Source: Acanthamoeba sp. SK_2022b
Taxonomy: Eukaryota > Discosea > Longamoebia > Acanthamoebidae
Length of the DNA: 26,886 nt
Assembly (NCBI GenBank): GCA_027943245.1
Contig: JANDJZ010000673.1
Span: forward strand, 1 to 26,886
Reading direction: 5' to 3'
Shown here: one piece after another, positions 10,324-18,794 of the stretch
Layout: the number at the start of each line of letters is the position of its first letter
Position numbering within the stretch: the stretch's first letter is position 1
Program-made: the position numbers and the translations under genes
Notes under the pieces: generated by a model
Seen by the model: the letters and a program-made list of their open reading frames with translations, nothing else
Told to the model about the DNA's origin: nothing
Databases searched by the model: none

Positions 10324-12740
10324 GCACACACACACGCACGCACACGCACATCACTCTGCACAACAGAAGATGAGGAGGACGAGGACAAGCGGTTGAACAC
10401 GCTCCTGCTGTCGGGAAGCGGAAGCGGCATCGGCGCGTATGCCATGCGCGACAAGAAGGACAAAAAGAAGAAGAAGAAAAGCAAGAAGTCCGACAACGAC
10501 CTCCTCAGCGCCAAGGGCATCAACGTGCACGCCGCCTCGCGCGGCGAACTCCGAGGCGTCGTCCCGTACGCACTTCCCCCCCCCCCTCTGCACTTCACTC
10601 GCCACTCACGATGCGATCGCATCGACACCAGGTTGGACGACTTCTCGTCGTTCCTGCTGTGGTTCCCGCTCCTGGGCCCGGCGGGGGACACGACGCTCCT
10701 CAAGGATGTCGTGCACGTGATGGGCCACAGGTGCCGAGCCAACCCTCCCCTCCCCACGTTTCTGCGCTTTCGGTCCGCCGGGCCAGTCGCTGACGCGTCC
10801 GCGCGCGCCTCCCCCCCTGCGTCAGATTCTTCCAAGCCATCCGCACCAGCGGCGAGGCCGTGCGGCTACTCAACAAGCAGCCCAAAGGTGCCCCCCCCAC
10901 TCGCCGTCGCCCTTCCCTCCCAGGGGAGAGGGGGTCGTGTGTTGTGTGGTTGACTTGCTTTCATTTAACACAACACAACACAACACAACACAACACAACA
11001 CAACACAACCAATAGGAACATTCCTGATGCGGTTCAGCGGAGAGCCCGGGTCGTTCTCGATATCGTACGTGCTCGACTTCGTGGCCAAGCCCTCCCCGCG
11101 AACCGAGCTGCGCCACCTCCGCTTCTCGCGACTCCCCGAGGGCCGCTTCGCCGTCGTCATCAACAATCGGTAGGTCGCCCGCCTCTCAGCATTCCTCTCA
11201 TTCTCTCCCATTCACGCTCGCCTCGTGCCTGGCCACGCGAAAAGAACGGAGAGCTTTGCGTCGCTGGACGACCTGCGCAAGGCGTTGGTGCGGCAGTCGG
11301 CCGTGTGCCTGGAGAAGGAGTACGTCAAGCAGACGGGCAGCAGCCTCGACGAGCTGCGCGCCCTGTGGTCCATGGTCGAGGAGGACCCCCAGGAGATCGA
11401 TGACCTCGGCTATCGCCCCATCATCACCTACGCCACCGCCAAGACCTCTTCCGAGGTATATGCCTCTCGAAGCTTTCCCTACCTTTATTTTAATCAAAAA
11501 TTAATTTGTTGTTATTTTGTTATTTTTATTTTTATTTTTTAAAATCCTAGTTTATTATGCGTTTTTTGAGTTTTATTTTATTTTTTAATCCTAGTTTATT
11601 CTGCGTTTTTTTTTGACGCGTGTGCCATGGCTTGTGTGGCTGTCGTAGGCAGCGGTGGCGGCCGGACTGAAGGAGGGCCAGGCGCGGGAGACGATCGAGG
11701 AGCTGGAGGGCATTCTCACTTACAAGGGCAAGGCGCGGCTCGTCTCCATCCGCCACGGCGTGCTCATGATCTACTCCCTCAACGAAGACGGAAAGGTGAC
11801 GCTCTCTTACTCTCCTTTTCTCTCAACAACTCCCCACTCATGCGCTGTTGTTTTTGTTATTATCGTTATTTTTATTATTTTTATTTTTATTTTTTCAATG
11901 TGTTGTTGTGTTGTTGTTCTGGCTGTGCGGCGATGAACAGGGATCGGCGGAGGCGCTGGTGGGTCCACTGAGTCAGTCTGTGGGCGGCCAAGAGCTCGTT
12001 CACGCGGCCGAGCTGCGGCTCTCGCTCAATGCCAGCGGCGGGCTGTCCAGCTCCTCGCCCACATCCTCGCCGTCCGTCGCGTTCTCCTCCTCCTCCTCCT
12101 CCTCCTCCTCCTCCTCCTCATCGACCTCGGTGCTGCCCAGGCTCTCCCCCTCGTCGGGCATCCGCTCGAGCAGCAACGAGGCCCTCCTCTCCAAGATACG
12201 CACCGGCCGCCACCACCCGCACAAGGTGGTGGTGCTGGACGGGGCCACCGTGACCGAGCTCAAGGGCGAGATGTCGTTCCGCATCGAGTGCAACGGCTGG
12301 ACCGGCGTCCTCACTTGCGACAGCGTGCCCGCCACGGCCAAGGTGCGGCCCCAGCCCCCTCCCCCTCCGAAAATCAATGTCTCGCATCACGCAGCCGTGC
12401 GAGAGAAGCTCATCGCGATGAATGGCGGGTGGACGCGCGCGCGCGCAGTGGATCACGTGCATCTCGCACTGGTCGTTGCAGGGGAAGCGGAACAGGTACG
12501 CGTCGTTCCGCCCGCCGCACGCGTCGATCCCGGCCCAGTGGTTCGTCGACGGGGAGGACACCTACGAGGCCATCGCCGACGCCATCGAGTCGGCGCGCAA
12601 GTGCATCTTCGTGGCCGACTGGTTCCTCATCATCGAGACCTACCTCCGCCGCAAGCATCCACCCAGCATCCACAACCGCTTCGACAAGATGATCCTCAAG
12701 AAGGCCCAAGAGGTTCGTGTCCTCTCTCTCTCTCTCTCTC

Positions 12741-12789
<49 letters not shown>

Positions 12790-13344
12790 TTTCTCTCCAT
12801 TGACGATCAGTGTGGGGCGTGCGTGCGTGCAGGGAGTGCACATCTACGTGCTGCTCTACTTCGAGGTCAACCTGGCGCTGAAGCTCAACAGCCAGGCCAC
12901 CGAGCGGAAGCTGGCCAACCTCCACCCCAACATCCACATCATCCGCCACCCCCGCCTCCGCCCCTTCTCCTGGTCCCACCACCAAAAGATCGGTGCGTCT
13001 CCCGCTCCACTTTGACCAATCGGCGCGCGCTCTCTCTACTCGTGCGTGATGATTGGACGAGCTGAGACGTGTTTACGGGGGGGGGGTTGCAGTGGTGGTG
13101 GACTACGACACGGCGTTCGTGGGCGGGCTGGACGTGTGCTTTGGGCGCTGGGACCGCAGGGACCACCCGGTGGCCGACCCGTGCCACCTGGCCACCCAGT
13201 GGCCCGGGCGGGACTACTACAACCCCGAGCTCGAGGGCCTCTCCAATCAGAACGTCGAGAACCCCTTTGTCGAAACTCTCGACCGGTACCACCTCCCCTC
13301 TATCAACAGTCGACGAAAATGGGAGAGGCGTTTCAACGCTGGCC

Positions 13345-13408
<64 letters not shown>

Positions 13409-13813
13409 ACAGAAACAAGCAACCGCGGATGCCGTGGCACGACATCCACATGCGGGTTGGAGGCGAGGCCGCACGCGACGTGGCCCTCAATTTCATCCAG
13501 CGCTGGAACCATCACAGGTGACCACACTCCCCCCCCAACCCTCCCCCTCCCCGCGCCCACACCGCTCATGACAGCGCCCGGTCTCTGTGCAGGGACAAGA
13601 AAAACGAGACGATGCGCGCGCAGGTGCCCTACCTCCTGCCCTCGGTCTCGCCGCCGCAGTCGCCCGTCGGGACGTGCGAGTGTCAGGTGGTGCGCTCCCT
13701 CTCCGACTGGTCCGGCTGCAACCGCACCGAAGACTCGATTGCCCAGGTCACCTCCTCTCCTCCCCATTTGACCTGATCTGCCTTATGCGAGCGCAAGGGA
13801 GGGCGTCGGGCTC

Positions 13814-13890
<77 letters not shown>

Positions 13891-14039
13891 GTAGGCCTAC
13901 TACGAGTTGATCGAGGGAGCGCAGTACTTTGTGTACATAGAAAACCAGTTCTTTGTCTCCTCGACGGCCGGCTCTGCCGTACAGAACCGCGTGGCCCAGT
14001 CCCTCGTCAACCGCATCATCCGCGCCCACAAAGAAAATG

Positions 14040-14107
<68 letters not shown>

Positions 14108-14722
14108 ATGACATGATGGGGGCGTGGTGGCAGAGGTGTTCCGGGTGATCATCATCCTGCCCAACTTCCCCGAGGGCAGCTTCTTCGCGCCGGAGGTGCG
14201 GATGGTGATGAAGTGGACCTACGAGACGATCTGCCGCGGCGACACGTCGCTCATCGCGCAGCTCCAGCGCGCCGGCGTCAACGTGCCCGAGTACATCTCC
14301 TTCCACCAGCTCCGCTCGTGGGGCCACCTCGACCAGGCACGTGTTGCCCCCCCCCTCGCCTCTCTCCCGTTATCTCTGTGGCGTGGGCTCACCCATGGCC
14401 GGCACGGTCGCGGCGTACGAACGCGCGCGCAGGGTCCGGTGTCGAACCAGGTCTACGTGCACTGCAAGTGCATGATCGTGGACGACGTGTGGACGGTGAT
14501 CGGGTCGGCCAACATCAACGACCGATCGATGCTCGGCGTGCGCGACTCGGAGGTTGCCATAATCACGCGCGACAAGGCCCCCGCCGACGGCAAGATGAAC
14601 GGACGGAACGCGCGTGTCTCCTGCTTTGCCCAGTCCCTCCGCATCTCCCTGTGGCGCGAACACCTGGGCCTACTCGGCGTACACGCTCGCCTCCGCCGCC
14701 TCCGCCGCCTTCACTCGCAACG

Positions 14723-14788
<66 letters not shown>

Positions 14789-15209
14789 GCGTGCAGGCGG
14801 AGGGGGGACAGGAGGACGCGTTACTGCTCGACCCGATCCATGCGAGCACCTACCACGGGCTGTGGCGCCGGGTGTCGCAGGACAACACGGCCATCCACAG
14901 CCAAGTGTTTGCCAACACGCCCTCGGATGACTATCCCACGCTCAAGGACTACTCGCGCGCCCTCGAACGGCGAGAAGGTGGGCTCTCGCTCTCTCTCTCC
15001 CCCTCCCTCTCTGCTCGTCGCCACTGCTCCTGTCTCACACTCGTCGTTGCGCAAAAGCCAATCCGATCTCGGCGCAGGAGGTGAAGCTGCTGGAAGGGGT
15101 CAAGGGCCAGCTGCTGGACATGCCGCTCAACTTCCTGCGTGACGAGAACTTGGGACCGTCGGCCAGCGACGTCGCCCTCAAGGTCCTCGACTCGTCCGTC
15201 TTTACTTGA
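8584..15209 (+). CDS. Pseudokinase-SH2-PH-phospholipase D fusion protein
   Basis: Twenty-three exons: 8584-8765, 8870-8975, 9081-9245, 9347-9588, 9684-9912, 10020-10194, 10367-10565, 10632-10730, 10826-10887, 11016-11169, 11245-11455, 11649-11795, 11941-12342, 12449-12712, 12833-12992, 13093-13285, 13413-13517, 13593-13746, 13895-14039, 14134-14336, 14433-14678, 14797-14977, 15058-15209. They total 4176 nt (1391 residues) with every phase matching. Start: strong Kozak context and MGAEAS, a myristoylation-type N-terminus. Residues 1-308: kinase fold with HRD replaced by HGA (141-143), DFG by GVG (160-162), SPE kept (177-179) and no glycine loop. Residues 308-470: linker with a Lys-rich patch. 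About 470-608: SH2 (GTFLMRFS, Arg492), resembling Dictyostelium Shk proteins. About 608-800: PH domain split by a poly-Ser insert. About 802-1391: eukaryotic PLD with HKD boxes H929-K931-D936 and H1209-K1211-D1216, plus YIENQFF. PLD makes phosphatidic acid from phosphatidylcholine. One intron is GC-AG (donor 14337). Confidence 0.85.
10258..10321. repeat. (CA)n microsatellite in pseudokinase-PLD intron 6
   Basis: About 64 bp of CA repeat, followed by a degenerate CACG/CACA tail to about 10350, lies inside intron 10195-10366. Confidence 0.95.
10967..11009. repeat. (CAACA)n pentanucleotide repeat in intron 9
   Basis: About eight copies of a 5-bp unit lie just upstream of the acceptor of the exon that opens the SH2 core (11016). 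Confidence 0.9.
11543..11611. repeat. 44-bp-period direct repeat in the SH2/PH junction intron
   Basis: The 25-bp segments 11543-11567 and 11587-11611 (each starting AATCCTAGTTTATT) differ at one base and are 44 bp apart. This is a local tandem duplication inside the AT-rich intron 11456-11648. Confidence 0.85.
12722..12788. repeat. (CT)n followed by (GT)n in intron 14
   Basis: A CT run (about 12722-12740) passes into a GT run (about 12742-12788) inside intron 12713-12832 of the PLD region. Confidence 0.95.
13346..13408. repeat. (GT)n microsatellite in intron 16, next to the acceptor
   Basis: About 63 bp of GT repeat ends four bases before the end of intron 13286-13412 (GACAG). Confidence 0.95.
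13817..13889. repeat. (TG)n microsatellite in intron 18, next to the acceptor
   Basis: About 73 bp of TG repeat ends just before the TTGTAG acceptor of intron 13747-13894, upstream of exon 19. Confidence 0.95.
14042..14105. repeat. (AC)n microsatellite in intron 19, next to the donor
   Basis: About 64 bp of AC repeat starts two bases after the donor dinucleotide begins (14040), downstream of exon 19. It is complementary in RNA to the (UG)n of intron 18. Confidence 0.95.
14725..14787. repeat. (CA)n microsatellite in intron 21
   Basis: About 63 bp of CA repeat lies inside intron 14679-14796, close to the CGCGTGCAG acceptor. Confidence 0.95.
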
Positions 15210-16295
15210 GGGACCGCCGATTAGCCTGCCCGCTGAAGGGTTAAGTGGAAACGAGAGGCAGAGACCATAACTCCTTTTTGAAGATGGTGAATGAATGGTA
15301 GTGTGTGGCTGATGGGTGGTTCGTGTGCACGCGTGGAGGTGTATGGGATGACCTAACGGAGGGAGCTGTAGTGGCCTGGCAAAGTCTGGGTGTGCGAGCG
15401 AACAACTGAATACATTCACAATTATCAGGTGCTGTTGTGAACAAGGGAAGAAAACCTTTTATATCCATTGGTCTTGCTCTCTTGCATTTGAATTTGGCCC
15501 TCCAGCAAGCACCTTGTCTCTGTTGAAGTGCACTTAACAAACAATTACAATTGTTCCTTGGTCTAAAGCTGGCCAATTCACCAGATAGCACTGCATTCCT
15601 GGGAATGATTACATACACTAAAAAAAAACGTCAGTCATTTTCGACCTCTTGTTTGAAATATAGGAGGTTAACTTTAGGTTGGGGTGGTTGAACCAATGCA
15701 CATCAGGTCAACACTAATCTTGTTAAGAGGGTGAAAAAGTAACATATGTGAATGTACAGAATATGAATGGTTCCCCTTAGGTCATGCTTTTTTGGGTTTG
15801 TTAAACATAAAATGAAGGTTTTTTTTATGGGCAAGGTTCTTCTTGGCGGGCAGGTTGTTGCCATACTGGAAAAGCAGAGATTTGCCCCCAAGAGGAGGAG
15901 GAGGAGAGAAAGAGAGAGGACGTGTTGTTGGGGAGCAGATACCATCTTGCAGCCAAGCTGACCCAGTCTGTGATACTGCCATCTTTGATGGAATTTCCCC
16001 ACACCCTCAACTTGCTGCGCCACAGGACAGCTCACTCACTGCAGTGACATTGTTACTTTTTTCCTCTTCACACCCCAGCCATCCTCCTCCAGGCACCTGA
16101 TTGAGGGAAAAAGGTTGCAAGTTCCCACTTCCCCATTCTCTCATATGCCTGCACCCACATGTGAAACAAAGGGAGGGGTACCTGGCAGGCCATTGCAAAA
16201 CCATAATTTGATTATTCCTACTTTTCGGAAGCTGTGAGGACAACATCTTTTTTTCTTATGGGCCACAAATGATAAGCCTCTTTGCTTACCGTTTT

Positions 16296-16301
16296 TTTAT
16301 T
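16296..16301 (-). terminator. Candidate poly(A) signal of the RING gene
   Basis: AATAAA on the minus strand, about 150 nt beyond the RING gene's stop codon, in an A/T-rich patch. Hexamer match and position only. Confidence 0.4.
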
Positions 16302-16324
16302 ATTAGTTCTTATAATTTTTCACC

Positions 16325-16361
16325 AAGGGAGGCAAGCCTGTCTTTTCGGCTTGCCTCCCTT
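16325..16361 (-). ncRNA. Perfect 14-bp hairpin in the putative 3'UTR of the RING gene
   Basis: Arms at 16325-16338 and 16348-16361 are perfect reverse complements (AAGGGAGGCAAGCC) around a 9-nt loop. It lies between the RING stop codon and the candidate poly(A) signal, so it is probably transcribed as a 3'UTR stem-loop. It is too short for a standard miRNA precursor on its own. It could be an mRNA stability element, a processing signal or a convergent-transcription boundary; function unknown. Confidence 0.5.
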
Positions 16362-16451
16362 TCAAGGCTATCAAGGCCCACAAGGACAGATGGACACTTT
16401 AAAGAAAAGCGCAAGGAGTAAAAGTCATGTTTGTACACGCGCTAAGGCCAG

Positions 16452-18665
16452 TTACGAAAAAGAGGCACGTGGGCAAGAAGACGAAGGGGGCGGTAGCGTT
16501 GCGGAATCACCTATCTGACGGGGAGTCTGCTGCTGTTTCTGAGCGCGATCTCGGGCCTGCGGGCGCCGGCTCGCCTTCTTGGCCTCGCGCTGCACCTCGG
16601 CCAAGTCGCGCCAAGCCATCTCCATGCCCTCCTCGTGGCTCACGCCGGACCGGCAATCGGCCTCATCTGGCACCAGCAAAGGCAGTGACGGCGGCAGCAA
16701 GGAGGCATCCGGAGCCAACTGCCTCGGTGGGCAGAACCGACGGCTGGGGAACTGGGGGAGCCTCCTTCGCGCGTGCACCGAGCGTGAGGACTCGGAGGCC
16801 GACGTTGACGACGATTCCGCACGGGACCGGTCGTAGACGGCGGTGCTGTCGACGGAAACAGCTGGCTCCGTCGACCGAGAGGTCGGGCTGACGATGAGAT
16901 GGCGGCGTCTGGGCGTCACCTTGCGCTCAGCGATGATCTCCACGTCCTCCTCGGGCACCAAAACGATGGGCGACGCTATGGTGGCGGCCGCGGGCACGAC
17001 CGCCCGGACCGGTACGGGAGCGCGCGAGGCGGGAAAGGAGGCCTCGGGCGGCGACCACGACGAAGGCTCGATGCTCGACAAAGGCGACGACGGGGAGGGC
17101 GCGGAGGAGGAAGTCGAGGTCGTCGTGGCTGCCGTGAGGTCGATAACGTCCGCTTCGGGGCTCGAGTCCTGCTCCGCTGAGGCCACGGGGACATCACCAG
17201 AGCCCTGCATGGCGAAGAGGGCGTCGACGGCGCGCTCCACGCTGCCGCCCACCTGCTCGAGCACGGCCTCGAGGACGTCGACCTCCATCGAGTCGCCGAA
17301 CATGCTCTTCAGGCTCTCGAGCCCCTGGGCCATCGCCTGCTGGTGGCGCTGGCGGTGCAAGTCGTCCGCGCCAGCGCCGTTGGGGATGGCCTCCGCGGCG
17401 GAGGGGCGGGCCGACCTGGGCGCCATCCACGGCGCGCGACCGCCAGAGCGTGCAAAGGGTCCCACCGTGCGACCGCCGCCACCGCCGCCGCCGCCGCCGC
17501 CGCCCATGCTCCGCAGCCGAGCGCACGCTGCGAATGCGCTCCCGGGCCCCCGCACGCTGGCGCTCGCCGTCGGCCTCGCCCCAATGCGCGACATGGCCCG
17601 GCCTCTCGGCCCGCGGGCCGCCCCTCGACGCGTCGTAGCGGACAGAGTCGTGGCGGGTTGGTCCTCGCCACGGGCAAAGAGGAGCTCGTAGTCCTCGTCT
17701 TCCTCGCCAGAGCGGCGAGACTCATCGTCGTCGTCCTCCTCCTCGTCGTCATCATCGTCGCCGCCGTCCTCGTCGTTATCGTCGCGGTCGAAGAGGAAGC
17801 TCATGGCGGGCAGAAGGTCGGCCTGCTGCGGGAACAGCATGCGGTTCAAGAGGTAGGCTGCCCGCTCGTGGTGTTGGCGGTGGAGGCCGAGGCGGTGGCT
17901 GGCCTCGGCGGCCTCGGCGGCGCGGGCGATGTCCTCGATCTCGCGGCGCGAGTAGCGGTACTGCTGCTTCTTGGGCCGCACGCGCACGACGTCGGGCGTC
18001 TTGCTCGTCTTCGCGGCGGCCTTGCGGCCTCGCCTCCGCTTGCTGGGCGGCTCCTCCTGGTGTGGCTGTTGGTTTTCCCCGGCCTGGTTGTTGCTGTTGC
18101 GGCGGGTGATGGTGAAGAAGGCGGCCTTGCACATGGGACACGAGTTGGCCACCTTGGACCAGCGATGGATGCACGTGAAGCAGAAGTCGTGTCGACACGA
18201 GTCGAGCACCCCTTGCTCCTTGACCTCCTCGAAGCAGATGCCACACGACTTGTTGCCCTCCTTCTCCTTCTCCTTCTCCTCCACGCTCTTTTCTCCACCT
18301 TCCTCGAAAACGGCGGTGCTGGTCGTCTCCTTTTTTTCATCCATCTGTGGGTCATCTTGCAACGTGAGGAATAATGGCCTTTCTTCCTTCTCCCCGATTC
18401 GCTCGTCTCTGTTGTGATCCTGTGGCTCGACAAGCATCATGACATCATCTTCAAACTGCAACGATGTTGTTGTGCCAGGGTCGTAGCCATCGTAGCTTGC
18501 AACTTGCAGCTCGAGGTCCAGGGGGGCGGGGCACGTTCGATTACTGCGGCTGTTTTCATCCTCGTCTGTTACGGGCTGAGGTCGCTTGCGCTTCCCACGC
18601 AGCCGCCGCTCGGCTGCTGCACCGTGATGTTCGCCATCAAACTCGAGACGCTCGTCGTGCTCCAT
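16452..18665 (-). CDS. Single-exon RING E3 ligase with CUE-like segment and SUMO-interaction motif
   Basis: One uninterrupted exon encodes 737 residues; the ATG at 18665-18663 has a good context (CCACCATGG), and the in-frame extension upstream has no ATG. The N-terminus is charged, with a nuclear-type KRKRP. Residues 141-179 are a C3HC4 RING (CGICFEEV...DSCRHDFCFTC...CPMC) with the H-x-FCF-x-CI-x-WS pattern of PHRF1/Topors-type RINGs. A basic patch (SKRRRGRK) follows, then a helical region, a long D/E run and a poly-Gly tract. Residues about 452-488 resemble a CUE ubiquitin-binding helix set (VDVLEAVLEQVGGSVERAVDALF). At about 502-510 is EADVIDLTAAT, a classic SUMO-interaction motif, with a weaker DVEIIAE later. 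RING proteins transfer ubiquitin from E2 to substrate; recognition of SUMOylated or ubiquitylated nuclear targets is inference. The lack of introns contrasts with its neighbours. Confidence 0.85.
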   Translation of the reverse strand: MEHDERLEFDGEHHGAAAERRLRGKRKRPQPVTDEDENSRSNRTCPAPLDLELQVASYDGYDPGTTTSLQFEDDVMMLVEPQDHNRDERIGEKEERPLFLTLQDDPQMDEKKETTSTAVFEEGGEKSVEEKEKEKEGNKSCGICFEEVKEQGVLDSCRHDFCFTCIHRWSKVANSCPMCKAAFFTITRRNSNNQAGENQQPHQEEPPSKRRRGRKAAAKTSKTPDVVRVRPKKQQYRYSRREIEDIARAAEAAEASHRLGLHRQHHERAAYLLNRMLFPQQADLLPAMSFLFDRDDNDEDGGDDDDDEEEDDDDESRRSGEEDEDYELLFARGEDQPATTLSATTRRGAARGPRGRAMSRIGARPTASASVRGPGSAFAACARLRSMGGGGGGGGGGGRTVGPFARSGGRAPWMAPRSARPSAAEAIPNGAGADDLHRQRHQQAMAQGLESLKSMFGDSMEVDVLEAVLEQVGGSVERAVDALFAMQGSGDVPVASAEQDSSPEADVIDLTAATTTSTSSSAPSPSSPLSSIEPSSWSPPEASFPASRAPVPVRAVVPAAATIASPIVLVPEEDVEIIAERKVTPRRRHLIVSPTSRSTEPAVSVDSTAVYDRSRAESSSTSASESSRSVHARRRLPQFPSRRFCPPRQLAPDASLLPPSLPLLVPDEADCRSGVSHEEGMEMAWRDLAEVQREAKKASRRPQARDRAQKQQQTPRQIGDSATLPPPSSSCPRASFS

Positions 18666-18794
18666 GGTGGGATAAGATAAATCAAAGCACCTGCACAAAA
18701 TTTCTTTTTAAATTTTCATTTTTGTATTTTCTTTTTCCCTTTTGCTTCCCTGTTCTTGGCGCCAAAAACTCCTGCGTGCTCGTACAAGCAGAGG
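18666..18794. promoter_or_regulatory. 129-bp divergent promoter, RING gene / Nup155
   Basis: Only 129 bp separate two divergent ATGs, so the 5'UTRs and core promoters are compressed or shared. It contains GATAAGATAA at 18671-18680, a T-rich centre and the palindrome TTGGCGCCAA at 18756-18765. Confidence 0.6.
18756..18766 (+). promoter_or_regulatory. E2F-like palindrome
   Basis: TTGGCGCCAAA contains GCGCCAAA, a match to the E2F/DP consensus (GCGCSAAA). It lies about 30 bp upstream of the Nup155 ATG. Motif match only. Confidence 0.35.

Larger units (their letters stand above)
15210..16451. other. Convergent gene-free interval (3'UTRs of PLD fusion and RING genes)
   Basis: This 1.24-kb stretch is the longest gene-free region in the window. 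It is lower in GC than its neighbours. Open frames here are short, on both strands, and resemble no family I recognise. It contains a perfect hairpin (16325-16361) and a minus-strand AATAAA (16301-16296). I saw no tRNA, transposon end or coding signal. Confidence 0.55.

Noticed and set aside
10258..14787. CRISPR array or satellite array
   Set aside because: The repeats are uninterrupted dinucleotides inside spliced introns, not repeat-spacer units.
11649..15209. A separate PH-PLD gene starting after 11456
   Set aside because: No usable ATG precedes the PH core, an in-frame TAG lies immediately upstream of 11649, the gap is intron-sized, and the exon 11/12 phases match. The fusion explains the sequence better, though RNA evidence is needed.
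15241..16246. Short open frames in the 1.2-kb gap between the PLD and RING genes
   Set aside because: Unrelated to any family I recognise, in AT-richer sequence with no splice pattern or conserved motif; likely 3'UTR and spacer.
16843..18374. Large plus-strand open frames opposite the RING gene
   Set aside because: GC-rich antisense shadows; no family motif, and the minus strand carries RING and VIDLT motifs.
18665..18698. Extended N-terminus for the RING protein (11 extra residues)
   Set aside because: The extension would begin at a TTG; the ATG at 18665 has a strong initiation context.
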